Shown: positions 7,317 through 16,077, counted from the stretch's first letter. The stretch is DNA of 64,000 nucleotides from Peribacillus loiseleuriae (GCF_001183985.1 NZ_LFZW01000001.1:3710059-3774058), one strand, 5' to 3'. The notes: a model not told the origin generated them from the sequence alone. Made by a program: numbers and translations.

Positions 7317-7675
7317 AATTTTCATTCATTAATTATTCGTAATAATCATCACCACCTTTTTACATTTCTTTAAACAAGCATTATATGGAATTAACAATAT
7401 ATCCCTATACTAAAACACAGGTGGATAGCATGCGTGGCTATCGTGGTATTGGCGTAGGTGGAGCCAATGCTTTTTCTTTCGTTATTATCCAAAACTAAAA
7501 TAGCGTTAAAACTCCACCACTTAGTATGAAGGATCAATCAAGTATCACGCTACACTCACCTAATCACAATGGCGGCGGTGCGAAGCCGGAATTTTATATG
7601 CACTCTCTATAAAATAAGTATACTTGCTAAGTAGATTGGCTCTATTATAAAGTTGCGAAGCCCCTCCCCATGTCC
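7317..7675. other. AT-rich spacer between the tnpB element and livF
   Basis: About 360 bp with one short candidate gene (7430-7498) and no other coding signal. The rest is AT-rich and I see no further structure. Confidence 0.5.
7430..7498 (+). CDS. Possible 22-residue glycine-rich small protein
   Basis: Reads MRGYRGIGVGGANAFSFVIIQN. CAGGTGG is placed correctly before the ATG. Glycine-rich starts followed by a hydrophobic stretch recall the small YjcZ-type sporulation proteins, but the usual long hydrophobic tail is missing. It may be a truncated relative or a chance ORF. Confidence 0.3.
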   Translation: MRGYRGIGVGGANAFSFVIIQN

Positions 7676-7764
7676 TTCAGACCTCACACTCTATATACGG
7701 TTTAGTGTGTCTTCTACTTCTACACATTATATAAACCATATATAAAATGTGGGGTCTGACCCTT
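7676..7764. repeat. Family 1 palindromic repeat, copy 2
   Basis: An 89-bp copy with a damaged outer left end (TTCAGACCTCACACTCTATA) and an intact right end (GGTCTGACCCTT). It lies 21 bp beyond the livF stop codon and is the only terminator-like structure for the liv operon. Confidence 0.78.
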
Positions 7765-7785
7765 CTTTATGGACATCCCTTCCCT

Positions 7786-8493
7786 TTAGCTACCTCCAAG
7801 ATAGGCCATTTTTACTTTCTCGCTGGAGGTGAGTTCTTCGGCATTGCCTGAGAGAACGATACGGCCGGTTTCCATGACATAGGCACGGTCGGCGATTGAG
7901 AGTGCTAGATTCGCATTTTGTTCGACTAGTAAGACTGTTGTGCCAGTTACGTTAATTTCTTCAATAATGCGAAAGATGGTTTTTACGAGTAATGGTGCTA
8001 AGCCCATCGATGGTTCGTCAAGCAAAAGCAAGCGCGGTTTTGCCATTAAGGCCCTGCCCATAGCAAGCATTTGTTGTTCACCACCCGATAAAGTACCTGC
8101 TTGTTGTTTCAATCGTTCCAATAGCCTCGGAAATAAATCGTACACCATCTCCATATCTTGTTTGATGCCCTTTTTGTCTTTTCGTAAAAAGGCCCCGAGT
8201 TCAAGGTTTTCTCCTACTGTCATATTGGCGAAGACGCGGCGACCTTCCGGAACATGAGAGATTCCTTGCTTCACGATTGTTTGGGCTGCTTTAGCGCTAA
8301 TGGCTTTCCCTTCAAAGACGATTTGTCCTTGCTTTGGTTTCAGCAAGCCGGAAATCGTTTTAAGCAACGTACTTTTTCCTGCTCCATTTGCTCCAATTAG
8401 TGTGACAATTTCTCCTTCGTTGATTTCGAGCGAAACACCTTTCAAAGCATGGATATTGCCATAATACACATGGATATCTTCAACCTTTAGCAT
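7786..8493 (-). CDS. livF: Branched-chain amino-acid ABC transporter ATPase LivF
   Basis: A 235-residue ATPase, one of the two nucleotide-binding subunits of the high-affinity leucine/isoleucine/valine importer. It has Walker A GANGAGKST (about 37-45), the signature LSGGEQQ (about 135-141), Walker B RLLLLDEP (about 154-161) and the His switch in a VEQN context. The VEQN variant in place of the usual H is characteristic of LivF. The start codon overlaps the livG stop codon by one base (TAATG). It is the last gene of livK-H-M-G-F, and a Family 1 repeat follows. Confidence 0.95.
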   Translation of the reverse strand: MLKVEDIHVYYGNIHALKGVSLEINEGEIVTLIGANGAGKSTLLKTISGLLKPKQGQIVFEGKAISAKAAQTIVKQGISHVPEGRRVFANMTVGENLELGAFLRKDKKGIKQDMEMVYDLFPRLLERLKQQAGTLSGGEQQMLAMGRALMAKPRLLLLDEPSMGLAPLLVKTIFRIIEEINVTGTTVLLVEQNANLALSIADRAYVMETGRIVLSGNAEELTSSEKVKMAYLGGS

Positions 8494-9272
8494 TAGGAAA
8501 CCTCCTCGCCGAGATACGCCTCGATGACTTTCGGATGATTGCGGATTTCTTCAGGGGTTCCATGGGCAATGAGCTGTCCGTGATCGAGCACATAGATTCG
8601 TTCACAAACACCCATGACGAGCGACATATCATGCTCAATTAACAGGACGGTCAAATTGAATTTCTCACGAATGAAGGCAATTAGATCCATCAGCTGTTCC
8701 GTTTCCTTCGGGTTCATTCCAGCTGCCGGTTCATCAAGCAACAACAATTCTGGATTTGTAGCAAGCGCCCGGGCAATTTCAAGCCGCCGCTGTTGTCCGT
8801 ATGGCAAGTTTTTCGCTTTATCGTCCCGATATTGATCTAAGTTAAATAGTTTTAGAAATTCCAACGCCCTTTCATCCATTTCTTTTTCACCGGAAAAATA
8901 ATTCGGTAACCGTAAAATACTGCTTAGAATCGTATGTTTGGCGAGCGAATGATAGGCAACTTTTACATTATCAATGACAGATAACTCTTCGAATAAACGG
9001 ATATTTTGAAACGTACGGCTGATTCCTTTTTTCGTTATTTTATAAGGAGGTTGTTTTCGTAAGTTTTCCCCTTTAAAAAAGATGCTCCCATCGGTCGGCA
9101 CGTATACACCTGTCAGCATGTTGAAAAACGTTGTCTTGCCGGCACCATTCGGACCAATTAAGCCGACGAGTTCTCCAGGATATAATTTCATATTCACGTT
9201 TGCCACTGCCTTTAAGCCCCCAAAGCGGATTCCTACTTGTTCGACTTTAAGCAACGGTGTGTGTGTTTCCAT
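8493..9272 (-). CDS. livG: Branched-chain amino-acid ABC transporter ATPase LivG
   Basis: A 259-residue ATPase, partner of LivF. It has Walker A GPNGAGKTT, the Q-loop in SRTFQNIRLF, the signature LPYGQQRRLEIARAL (Y in place of S, as usual in LivG), Walker B LLLLDEPAAGMNP and the switch LIEHDM. I chose ATG at 9272 because a perfect AAGGAGG precedes it and the protein then begins METHTPLLKVEQVG. A longer reading to 9335 lacks support. The gene overlaps the livM end by 26 bp, indicating translational coupling. Confidence 0.95.
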   Translation of the reverse strand: METHTPLLKVEQVGIRFGGLKAVANVNMKLYPGELVGLIGPNGAGKTTFFNMLTGVYVPTDGSIFFKGENLRKQPPYKITKKGISRTFQNIRLFEELSVIDNVKVAYHSLAKHTILSSILRLPNYFSGEKEMDERALEFLKLFNLDQYRDDKAKNLPYGQQRRLEIARALATNPELLLLDEPAAGMNPKETEQLMDLIAFIREKFNLTVLLIEHDMSLVMGVCERIYVLDHGQLIAHGTPEEIRNHPKVIEAYLGEEVS

Positions 9273-10221
9273 CTTTAGGACCTCCTTTTTTATTTCTTCG
9301 GTTCGTAAACAAAGATGTGACTTCCTTCGTGCCAAGCAATCCCCGAGGACGATACAGCATCGTGAAGATCAAGATCAGGCTATAAATAATCATCCTCGTT
9401 TCCGGGTATTCCGTTAACAGCATGGAAACGAGTGTGAGTAAAATCGCGGCAATCACAGCACCGCTCATACTACCTAGTCCGCCGAGAACAACAAAAATTA
9501 ATATATCAAAGGACTTTAAAAATCCGAATTGGCTCGGTTGAATAATGTAAAAATTATGAGCCCAAAGCGCGCCACCGACCCCAGCAAAGAAAGAGCCGAT
9601 TAAAAAAGCGACTACTTTATAATAGGTCGTGTTGATGCCCATGGCGTCCGCGGCGATTTCATCTTCCCGAACCGAAATACAAGCCCGACCGTGAGTAGAA
9701 TTCGTGAAATTCCGAATGACTAAAATGGTGAGTAACATGCAGCCAAATACCCATGGCCACGTTGTTAATTGTGACACCATCATGCCACTCGGTCCGCCGA
9801 TATAGTCAATATTAAAAAAGGTAATCCGAACAATTTCACCAAAACCAAGTGTTGCTATGGCCAGATAATCTCCTTTTAATCGAAGACTCGGAATCCCGAT
9901 CAGCATCCCAGCTATTGCCGCAGCAAGTCCGCCAGCTATCAGGCCAATCCATAATGGCTGACCGAGTTTCATCGTAAATACGGCGGACGTATAAGCACCG
10001 ACTGCAAGGAAGCCCGCATGGCCAATGGAAAATTGACCGGTAATGCCAATAATCAGATGCAAGCTTACTGCAAGAATAATATAGATGCCCATCGTCAGAA
10101 TCATGTTGACGAAATAAAAATTAATCACGGCATTTGCGATGACGATTTGGACGATCGTAAACAAGACGAACGCGAATAGAATGGAGAACCAAAAACCTTT
10201 TGTCTGTTTCAGTTTGATCAT
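9247..10221 (-). CDS. livM: Branched-chain amino-acid ABC transporter permease LivM
   Basis: A 324-residue integral membrane permease with about eight to ten hydrophobic segments. It carries the LivM markers LAVSLHLIIGITGQFSIGHA (early), LPSLRLKGDYLAIATLGFGE-like text and GGLGSMSGAVIAA near the end. It forms the membrane channel together with LivH. Start ATG at 10221 follows AAGGGAG; an upstream reading to 10263 would overlap livH. It lies between livH (13-bp gap) and livG (overlap). Confidence 0.94.
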   Translation of the reverse strand: MIKLKQTKGFWFSILFAFVLFTIVQIVIANAVINFYFVNMILTMGIYIILAVSLHLIIGITGQFSIGHAGFLAVGAYTSAVFTMKLGQPLWIGLIAGGLAAAIAGMLIGIPSLRLKGDYLAIATLGFGEIVRITFFNIDYIGGPSGMMVSQLTTWPWVFGCMLLTILVIRNFTNSTHGRACISVREDEIAADAMGINTTYYKVVAFLIGSFFAGVGGALWAHNFYIIQPSQFGFLKSFDILIFVVLGGLGSMSGAVIAAILLTLVSMLLTEYPETRMIIYSLILIFTMLYRPRGLLGTKEVTSLFTNRRNKKGGPKDGNTHTVA

Positions 10222-10234
10222 CGCTTTGTCTCCC

Positions 10235-11113
10235 TTACACTTTTTCTCGTTTGTTTTTTCCAAAAATTCCTTGAGGCATAAAAATCAAGATGAGAATTAA
10301 GATAATAAAGGCGACTCCATCCCGCCAAAGCGATCCTCCGGCTGCACTCACCAAGGATTCAATCACACCGAGCAACAATCCGCCGACCATCGCACCCGGA
10401 ATAATGCCGATTCCACCAAGCACAGCGGCAACGAACGCCTTTAAGCCGGGGATTACCCCCATCAGTGGCTCGATTTTATAATAATATGTTCCGAAAATAA
10501 CACCCGCCGCCCCAGCTAGCGATGAACCAATGGCAAATGTGGCCGAAATCGTGTTATCAACGTTAATGCCCATTAATTTTGCGGCTTCTGCGTCATGGGA
10601 AACTGCCCGCATTGCTTTGCCGATTTTTGTTTTATGAACAACAAATTGTAAAATAATCATGAGGGCAACAGAAACACAGAGGATGAGCAGTGATTTACTT
10701 TCCACTGTAACGCCAAGTACATCGATTTTATTCGTAGGTAAGATATCATTGGGATACGCTTCAAGTTGAGCGCCTCTAAAAAAGATCATGCCGTTTTCAA
10801 TGAGTAATGACACACCAATCGCAGTAATTAACGCAGCAATTCTCGTCGCATTCCGCAATGGCTTGTAGGCAATCCGTTCAATCAGAACACCGAACAATGC
10901 ACATGCGACCATTGATAAAATTAAAGTAGGAAAGAAAGATAAGTGTAAAAAGGTGATCGAATAAAAGCCAACAAACGAACCAACCATAAATACGTCTCCA
11001 TGGGCGAAATTGATTAGTTTGACAATGCCATAAACCATCGTATAGCCGAGAGCAATCAGTGCATAAATACTACCAAGAGAAATTCCATTTACTAGTTGCT
11101 GGATGATTTCCAT
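10235..11113 (-). CDS. livH: Branched-chain amino-acid ABC transporter permease LivH
   Basis: A 292-residue integral membrane permease starting MEIIQQLVNGISLGSIYAL, the standard LivH N-terminus, with GYTMVYGIVKLINFAHGD and the C-terminal GGIGIIPGAMVGGLLLG. It pairs with LivM. AGGGGAG precedes the ATG at 11113. A 390-bp spacer with repeats separates it from livK, so livK may be expressed at a different level from livHMGF. Confidence 0.94.
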   Translation of the reverse strand: MEIIQQLVNGISLGSIYALIALGYTMVYGIVKLINFAHGDVFMVGSFVGFYSITFLHLSFFPTLILSMVACALFGVLIERIAYKPLRNATRIAALITAIGVSLLIENGMIFFRGAQLEAYPNDILPTNKIDVLGVTVESKSLLILCVSVALMIILQFVVHKTKIGKAMRAVSHDAEAAKLMGINVDNTISATFAIGSSLAGAAGVIFGTYYYKIEPLMGVIPGLKAFVAAVLGGIGIIPGAMVGGLLLGVIESLVSAAGGSLWRDGVAFIILILILIFMPQGIFGKNKREKV

Positions 11114-11345
11114 TGCTCGACTCCCCTTATCAGAAAAGCGTAAGCGCCCATTAAGCAAGAACGGCTAAGTTCGCCACATCCTTATATTTTCGCCGCTCTG
11201 ACCCACATCGCGTGGGTCTCCGACAAGCAAATGCTCCTTCAACCGGAAAGTCGCTCTTTGACTTTTTGGATGGAGAAGCATTTGACCTCAGACGGGCTGG
11301 GCTGCTTTCGCTAGACACGAAATTTTTTTATAAATAGCCCCCAAG
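11114..11345. repeat. Bacillales-type dispersed intergenic repeat in the livK-livH spacer
   Basis: The spacer contains AAAAGCGTAAGCGCCCATTAAG, followed by GACCCACATCGCGTGGGTC (a perfect short hairpin), TCTCCGACAAGCAAATGCTCC, and GGAGAAGCATTTGACC (an inverse partner of GCAAATGCTCC). Similar AGCG-AAGCGC...CGACAAGCA sequences are scattered through many Bacillus genomes. It is folded and non-coding. It sits inside a probable operon and could affect the ratio of binding protein to membrane parts. Confidence 0.5.
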
Positions 11346-11390
11346 TTACTGATGGGAAGATTGGGAGCCGGAAATAAGAGTATCTCAAAA

Positions 11391-11479
11391 AAGGGTCTGA
11401 CCTCACACTCTAGACACCGTTTATTGTGTGATTGACACGTCTATAAACAATAGATAGGAGTTGTGAGGTTTGACCCTTT
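11391..11479. repeat. Family 1 palindromic repeat, copy 3
   Basis: AAGGGTCTGACCTCACACTCTA at the left and GTGAGGTTTGACCCTTT at the right enclose an 89-bp foldback. It lies 23 bp beyond the livK stop codon, between livK and livH. If it terminates transcription, livK is partly uncoupled from the rest of the operon. Confidence 0.8.
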
Positions 11480-11502
11480 CATTATCGGACAGTCTCATGT
11501 TT

Positions 11503-12675
11503 TTAAGGATTCACTTTTGTTTCGAAAACTTGCTCACCCTTTTCGTATCGTAAAATGGTCGCCGATTTGATTGGGTTATGGTTTTCATCGATTGTAAATG
11601 TGCCTGATACTAATTGCAGATTTTTCGTTTCCGCAAGCGCTTTTTGAATATTCTCGCCCGTTACTTCTTCGCCAGCGTTTTTAATCGCTTCTGCCAGGAA
11701 GTATGCCGTGTCATATCCTAGCGCACTGAAAGCATCTGGTTTTTTGCCTTTATATTCTTTTCGGAAGGCTTCGACAAAGCTTTGGATTTTCACGTCAGGA
11801 TCACCCGATGAATAGTGATTGGTAATGAATGTGTTTGCTAGAGCATCCTTCCCTGCGATTTCTAATAGTTTCGGAGAATCCCAGCCATCAGCACCCATAA
11901 TTGGCACATCAATTCCTGATTCACGTGCTTGTTTGACAATCAAGCCAACTTCTTCGTAATAGCCAGGAATGTAAATGAAATCAGGTTTTGCCGATTTAAT
12001 GCGTGTCAAAGTGGCACGAAAATCGGTATCTTTTTGTAAATAGGCTTCTCGGGCTACAACGGACCCGCCATTTTTTTCGAATGATTCTTTAAAAGAAGCC
12101 GCAAGCCCTTTTGAATAATCGCTTGAATTGTCAATATAAATCGCTGCCGTTTTGGCACCTAGATTTTTCGTAGAAAAGTTTGCGGCAACGGTTCCTTGGA
12201 ATGGGTCGATAAAGCATGTTCGGAATACATAGTCATTCAATTTCCCATTCGTCACCGTCACTTCTGGACTTGTTCCTGTTGCTGTAATAATCGGTGTTTT
12301 GTATTTATTCGCCAGCTCTACTTGAGCAAGTGTGTTCGTGCTTGTTGCCGAGCCAATGATGGCAACAACCTTGTCTTGGTTGATCAGTTTCAAAGCCCCG
12401 TTCATCGCTTCTTGTGCTTCAGACTTGTTATCATATTTAACTAACTTCAGTTGTTTACCGTTGATTCCTTTTTTGTTAATTTCTTTAAGCGCCAGGTTTG
12501 CCCCTTCATAAATCGATTGACCGTATGAAGCAACTCCGCCGGTCAATTCTAAGTTCGCCCCAATCAATACTTCTTCGCTTGCTTTGCTCCCAGCACTGTC
12601 TGAATTACAGCCGGCTAATACACCCGCTACTAGTGATAGCGTCATGAGAATTCCCGCTAGCTTTTTCTTTTTCAT
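11503..12675 (-). CDS. livK: Branched-chain amino-acid binding lipoprotein LivK
   Basis: A 390-residue solute-binding lipoprotein. It has a lysine-rich signal peptide with the lipobox LAGC (cleavage before Cys22), then a periplasmic-binding type I fold: VLIGANLELTGGVASYG, AIIGSATSTNTLA, DFIYIPGYYEEVG and SALGYDTAYFLAEAI. It captures leucine, isoleucine or valine (the exact ligand cannot be read) outside the membrane and hands them to LivHM. The start codon follows GGGGGTA. It is the first gene of the liv cluster; no CodY box with few mismatches was found. Confidence 0.94.
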   Translation of the reverse strand: MKKKKLAGILMTLSLVAGVLAGCNSDSAGSKASEEVLIGANLELTGGVASYGQSIYEGANLALKEINKKGINGKQLKLVKYDNKSEAQEAMNGALKLINQDKVVAIIGSATSTNTLAQVELANKYKTPIITATGTSPEVTVTNGKLNDYVFRTCFIDPFQGTVAANFSTKNLGAKTAAIYIDNSSDYSKGLAASFKESFEKNGGSVVAREAYLQKDTDFRATLTRIKSAKPDFIYIPGYYEEVGLIVKQARESGIDVPIMGADGWDSPKLLEIAGKDALANTFITNHYSSGDPDVKIQSFVEAFRKEYKGKKPDAFSALGYDTAYFLAEAIKNAGEEVTGENIQKALAETKNLQLVSGTFTIDENHNPIKSATILRYEKGEQVFETKVNP

Positions 12676-13102
12676 GCTTGTACCCCCTGATTTTCATAAT
12701 GTTAAAACATTTGGAAATCAAAACTTTACACGAAAATAAAATATTCAAAATTAAATAAATATTTTGACAACAGTGTAACTGATTCTGATTCATTCGTCTA
12801 GATGGTTTTATAGGAGAGAGTGATTTAGTAATAGGTCTATGTATGGGGAGCCATTGCATAATTTTATTGTAATATAGGTGTTTTTTCAAAAAACATCGTG
12901 TGCTAGGACATTATTTTTATTTCACGATATTTTCCCTTGCAAAAAATTTAGCGAAAAGTATTTTGGCGGGCCTCAAACTTTCCCTCTGCTTAACTCTCGG
13001 TACGTTTCACTGTATCTCACTAATCGGGGATTTACAAGCTGTTACCTCCACCTATTCATATAAAAATTGATGTTGAGGTAGTACAGCTTGTTAAACCGAC
13101 AT
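12676..13102. other. livK-yrvM spacer with a Family 3 internal module
   Basis: About 430 bp without a gene. The livK-proximal part is very AT-rich and should hold the livK promoter. At about 12968-13033 lies GGCCTCAAACTTTCCCTCTG, then TTAACTCTCGGTACGTTTCACTGTATCTCAC, which closely matches 62188-62247 and, in part, 14064-14096. This is the inner module of the Family 3 element without its TAAAGTGAAACTTCC hairpin. Confidence 0.5.
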
Positions 13103-13130
13103 AAAAAAATGCCGATCGAAATCAGCATTT
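13103..13130 (-). terminator. Terminator of yrvM (tcdA)
   Basis: Read leftward AAATGCTG-ATTTCGAT-CGGCATTT followed by TTTT; one G-T pair. It lies 11 bp after the stop codon. Confidence 0.8.
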
Positions 13131-13140
13131 CCCCCCGATC

Positions 13141-13911
13141 TTATTTCATTACGTCGCCAACACGATATACTTTCACGTCTTTCGTAATTTCACCTACGAC
13201 CCAGCTTGCGCAAATCAACCCTGCAACGGATGGGCAGAACGCATTCGATGATGGCGGCATTTTCGCTTTGCGAATTGTCGCGTCTGGTTTACCGACTACT
13301 TTATTGACCTCTTCCCTTGTGACAATTGGCGTTTCATCGGAAAATACAACCGGAATTCCTTTGTAGATGCCTTCTTTACGTAAACGCGTACGGATCACTT
13401 TTGCTAATGGATCTGTGTGTGTTTTGGAAATGTCGACAATTTTGAATCTCGTTGGATCCATTTTATTAGCTGCGCCCATGCACGAAATGATCTTAATATC
13501 TCGCTTCAGACACTCTTTCATAAGATGGATTTTATAGATAATCGTATCGGAAGCATCAATGACATAATCAATGCCATGACTGAAAAAGTCTTCGTACGTT
13601 TCTTCAGTATAGAACATTTTCATCGCTATCACTTCGCAATTCGGATTAATATCTCGAATCCGGTCACGCATTAACTCAACTTTCTGCTGACCAACCGTCG
13701 AAAGCAGCGCATGTAACTGTCTATTCACATTCGTAATATCGACATCGTCCTTATCTACAAGAATCAAACGACCTACACCTGAACGTGCTAATGCTTCAGA
13801 CGCGAAAGACCCAACTCCGCCAACCCCAAGCACGGCAACCGTTGAATTTTTTAGCAAATCTAAACCCTCTTGGCCAAACGCCAACTCATTACGTGAAAAC
13901 TGATGTAACAT
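13141..13911 (-). CDS. tcdA: tRNA threonylcarbamoyladenosine dehydratase TcdA/YrvM
   Basis: A 256-residue E1-like (ThiF/MoeB fold) enzyme that uses ATP to cyclise t6A at position 37 of ANN-decoding tRNAs to ct6A. It has the nucleotide-binding loop VLGVGGVGSFASEALARSG, then LVDKDDVDITNVNRQ, DASDTI, and KTHTDPLAKVIR. The start MLHQFSRNELAFGQEG at 13911 agrees with B. subtilis YrvM and has GGAG nine bases upstream; an upstream reading to 13956 is not supported. In B. subtilis it also follows aspS and 6S RNA; here an M20 peptidase gene lies between. Confidence 0.93.
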   Translation of the reverse strand: MLHQFSRNELAFGQEGLDLLKNSTVAVLGVGGVGSFASEALARSGVGRLILVDKDDVDITNVNRQLHALLSTVGQQKVELMRDRIRDINPNCEVIAMKMFYTEETYEDFFSHGIDYVIDASDTIIYKIHLMKECLKRDIKIISCMGAANKMDPTRFKIVDISKTHTDPLAKVIRTRLRKEGIYKGIPVVFSDETPIVTREEVNKVVGKPDATIRKAKMPPSSNAFCPSVAGLICASWVVGEITKDVKVYRVGDVMK

Positions 13912-13980
13912 ATGTTTCAACTCCATCTTTACAATCTTAATAAATACAATTCCCAAAACAGACTATAACATAAACTTTTA

Positions 13981-14104
13981 TAAAGTGAAACTTCCATCAG
14001 TGGGGTTTTTTCCGCTGATGGTTAGTCCCGTTCTAGTGTCGCTAATACCTCTGAAGAGCGCATCGGTACGTTTCACTGTATCTCACCAATCGGGCTTTTA
14101 CGGG
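13981..14104. repeat. Family 3 hairpin repeat, copy upstream of yrvM
   Basis: Begins TAAAGTGAAACTTCCATCAG, folds through CCATCAGTGGGG/CCGCTGATGG, then reads GTTAGTCCCGTTCTAGTGTCGCTA and ends with a module CGGTACGTTTCACTGTATCTC, CCAATCGGGCTTTTACGGG. The same modules occur at 62002-62657. It lies about 70 bp upstream of yrvM. Confidence 0.75.
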
Positions 14105-14151
14105 ATAAAGGATAAGTAGGTCGATTGGGATAATTATTGGCATTTCGAAAA

Positions 14152-14222
14152 GAACAGACCCCACACTACTATAGATCGTTTATATGGAATAAACGGTGTA
14201 TAGCGTGTGAGGTCTAACCCAC
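14152..14222. repeat. Family 1 palindromic repeat, copy 4
   Basis: A 71-bp shortened copy: CAGACCCCACACTACTATA at the left, TATAGCGTGTGAGGTCTAACCC at the right. It lies only 2 bp after the peptidase stop codon and probably ends that transcript. Confidence 0.75.
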
Positions 14223-14224
14223 AT

Positions 14225-15367
14225 TTATTCAGATAGTTTTTGAATCGTTTTTGCCAATAGTAGGGTTCGTTCCGTTAAGGTCGGGATTTCGAGATATTCT
14301 TCATCACTATGCGCGTTTCCACCGACGGGACCCAGTCCGTCTACGGTTGCAACACCGGTTGCCGCTGTGAATGATGCGTCTGATCCGCCACCCGTTGACG
14401 TGTCAGACACTTTAATACCGATTTCTTCTCCCACTTTGCGGATGATTTTCAGAAGGCTCTTCGTCTGTTCCGTTTTTTCCATCGGCGGCCGGCCAATTTC
14501 ACCGGTCAACTTGATTTTTGTGCCTGGAACAGATGTAAATGAACAAATTTCTTTCATTTTCTCAAGCAAAGTTTGAGCTTGATCCATTTGAGCGATGCGA
14601 ATATCAATATGGGCCACGGCTTTTGAGGAAACCGTGTTATAGGCAGACCCGCCTTCAATCATCCCGACATTGACGCTAATGCCTTTTTGGTGATCGGTTA
14701 AGTGATGGAGCTGAATTACTTTATGGGCAAGTTCCTCAATCGCGCTTCTCCCTTTTTCCGGCTCAATGCCTGCATGTGCCGCTTTTCCTTTTACAATCAA
14801 GGTGTAGTGGCCACCGCCTCTTCTTGCCGAAACGAGAGATCCGTCCTTCCTTGCCGGCTCCATAATCAACGCAAATTCTTTCCCTTGCGCTTTTTCCATG
14901 ATGAGCGAGCGAGACGTCGGTGAGCCGATTTCTTCATCACTATTCAAGATGATTTGCACATTTTTGTAGCCTTCGAAACTCTCTTCTTTCATATACTTAA
15001 TCGCATACAATAGCTCGACTAAGCTTGATTTCATGTCTACGACGCCCGGACCATAGGCACGGTCTCCTTCAATTCGGAACGGACGCTTTTCCACAGTGCC
15101 TTTCGGAAAAACGGTATCCATATGGGCAACGATAATAATCTTTGGATCGACCGCATCTTGGTGCTGTATGACCAAATGATTTCCGTTCTTCTCTTGCGGT
15201 ATTGTTTCCACCAAAAATCCCAATTTTTCATAATGTTCTTTCAAAATTAACCCAATCGTATCGATCCCGTCTTTTACATAGGAACCACTATCTATATTCA
15301 CCAATTGTTCAATAAACTGAAGCATTTCCTCCTGTTTTTCGTCTAAACCGCAACTCATCAATTTCAT
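14225..15367 (-). CDS. M20-family metallopeptidase (glutamate carboxypeptidase-like)
   Basis: A 380-residue zinc peptidase of the M20/M28 clan, closest in layout to carboxypeptidase G2. Metal ligands and catalytic residues are visible: H and D in VAHMDTVFP, D in GPGVVDMKSS, the EE pair in LNSDEEIGS, E in MEPAR and the last H in GGNAHSDEE. A dimerisation domain (KGKAAHAGIEPEKGRSAIEE) is inserted in the middle. No signal peptide, so cytoplasmic. It is a single gene lying between 6S RNA and yrvM, absent from that place in B. subtilis. Substrate unknown. Confidence 0.88.
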   Translation of the reverse strand: MKLMSCGLDEKQEEMLQFIEQLVNIDSGSYVKDGIDTIGLILKEHYEKLGFLVETIPQEKNGNHLVIQHQDAVDPKIIIVAHMDTVFPKGTVEKRPFRIEGDRAYGPGVVDMKSSLVELLYAIKYMKEESFEGYKNVQIILNSDEEIGSPTSRSLIMEKAQGKEFALIMEPARKDGSLVSARRGGGHYTLIVKGKAAHAGIEPEKGRSAIEELAHKVIQLHHLTDHQKGISVNVGMIEGGSAYNTVSSKAVAHIDIRIAQMDQAQTLLEKMKEICSFTSVPGTKIKLTGEIGRPPMEKTEQTKSLLKIIRKVGEEIGIKVSDTSTGGGSDASFTAATGVATVDGLGPVGGNAHSDEEYLEIPTLTERTLLLAKTIQKLSE

Positions 15368-15780
15368 TTCAAAGTCATCCCTTTGTTTGTAACTCTTGTC
15401 CTGCTATACTCATATGCAAGAAAAAGTTGTTCTATTTAAATTGGAACATCCGCTACAAAAGGTCCTGTCTTCATCATACGCTTAACGATCTCTCATCATT
15501 CATAACGAGAAGCGTAATACATTCAAAACCTTGCGCAAATCCCTCCTAGATTAAACCTGGCACGCTTTGTTTACCAAATTGACATAATTTTAATCGACTA
15601 TTTACACTTCGTCAATCTAATATTTCATATTTCATTCAATATTCGGAATGTTCCTTTCTATATATATATGATTGCGCAAGGAAATTGTCTAGATATGTCG
15701 TCCCATTTTTCGCGGATTTGTTTGTTTTACATCTAAAATCCCAACCCCTGTAATTAGGTGCGTACTTCACCCCTCCTTTC
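15368..15780. other. Peptidase upstream spacer without recognised features
   Basis: About 410 bp of AT-rich DNA. TATATATATATAGAAAGG and several A/T tracts are visible but no gene, RNA or clear promoter that I can support. A reading with a GTG directly abutting AAAGGAGGG near 15765 was rejected because the spacing leaves no room for initiation. Confidence 0.4.
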
Positions 15781-16033
15781 CACCATTACGCGCCGGATCG
15801 ATGGGGAAAACCCTGGCGCTTAATGTGACGGGGCCAGCATCGACTAGCCTATACACCGATATTCGGGCGAGCCCTTCCAGCGATTTCATGTCTTACGAGC
15901 CAGATTTCAATTTTGCGCGCCAAAATAAGAAACAACCGCGCCAGTTCCTCCACTTTTCGAGCGAGATTTCCGATTTACGCGCCGGAGTCCAGTTTGTCGA
16001 TCCAATACGGGTAGTCCCATCACCGATTTCACA
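15781..16033. repeat. Family 2 long copy A
   Basis: Contains the long conserved block (CGCTTAATGTGACGGGGCCA, CATCGACTAG, ACACCGATATTCGGGCGAGC, CGATTTCATGTCTTACGAGCC) followed by tandem 20-21-bp units ending with CGAGCGAGATTTCCGATTTA and CGCGCCGGAG. The same order and near-identical text occur at 28130-28440 and 50760-51080. An open frame across it is a by-product. Confidence 0.7.
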
Positions 16034-16062
16034 CAAAAAACCCCACTCCTAAGAGTAGGGTT
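16034..16062 (-). terminator. Terminator after 6S RNA
   Basis: Read leftward CCCTACTC-TTAG-GAGTGGGG followed by TTTTTT, shortly downstream of the 6S RNA 3' end. Confidence 0.82.
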
Positions 16063-16077
16063 TATCATTAATTATTA

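Noticed and set aside
12676-12800. CodY box upstream of livK
   Set aside because: Best matches to AATTTTCWGAAAATT have five or more mismatches in AT-rich DNA.
15600-15770. Minus-strand reading starting with GTG after AAAGGAGGG
   Set aside because: The GTG directly adjoins the putative ribosome binding site, leaving no spacer; the peptide resembles nothing known.
15801-16052. 83-codon ORF upstream of the 6S RNA terminator
   Set aside because: It lies entirely in Family 2 long copy A and has the same spurious peptide pattern (SSEISDLRAG) as the other copies.
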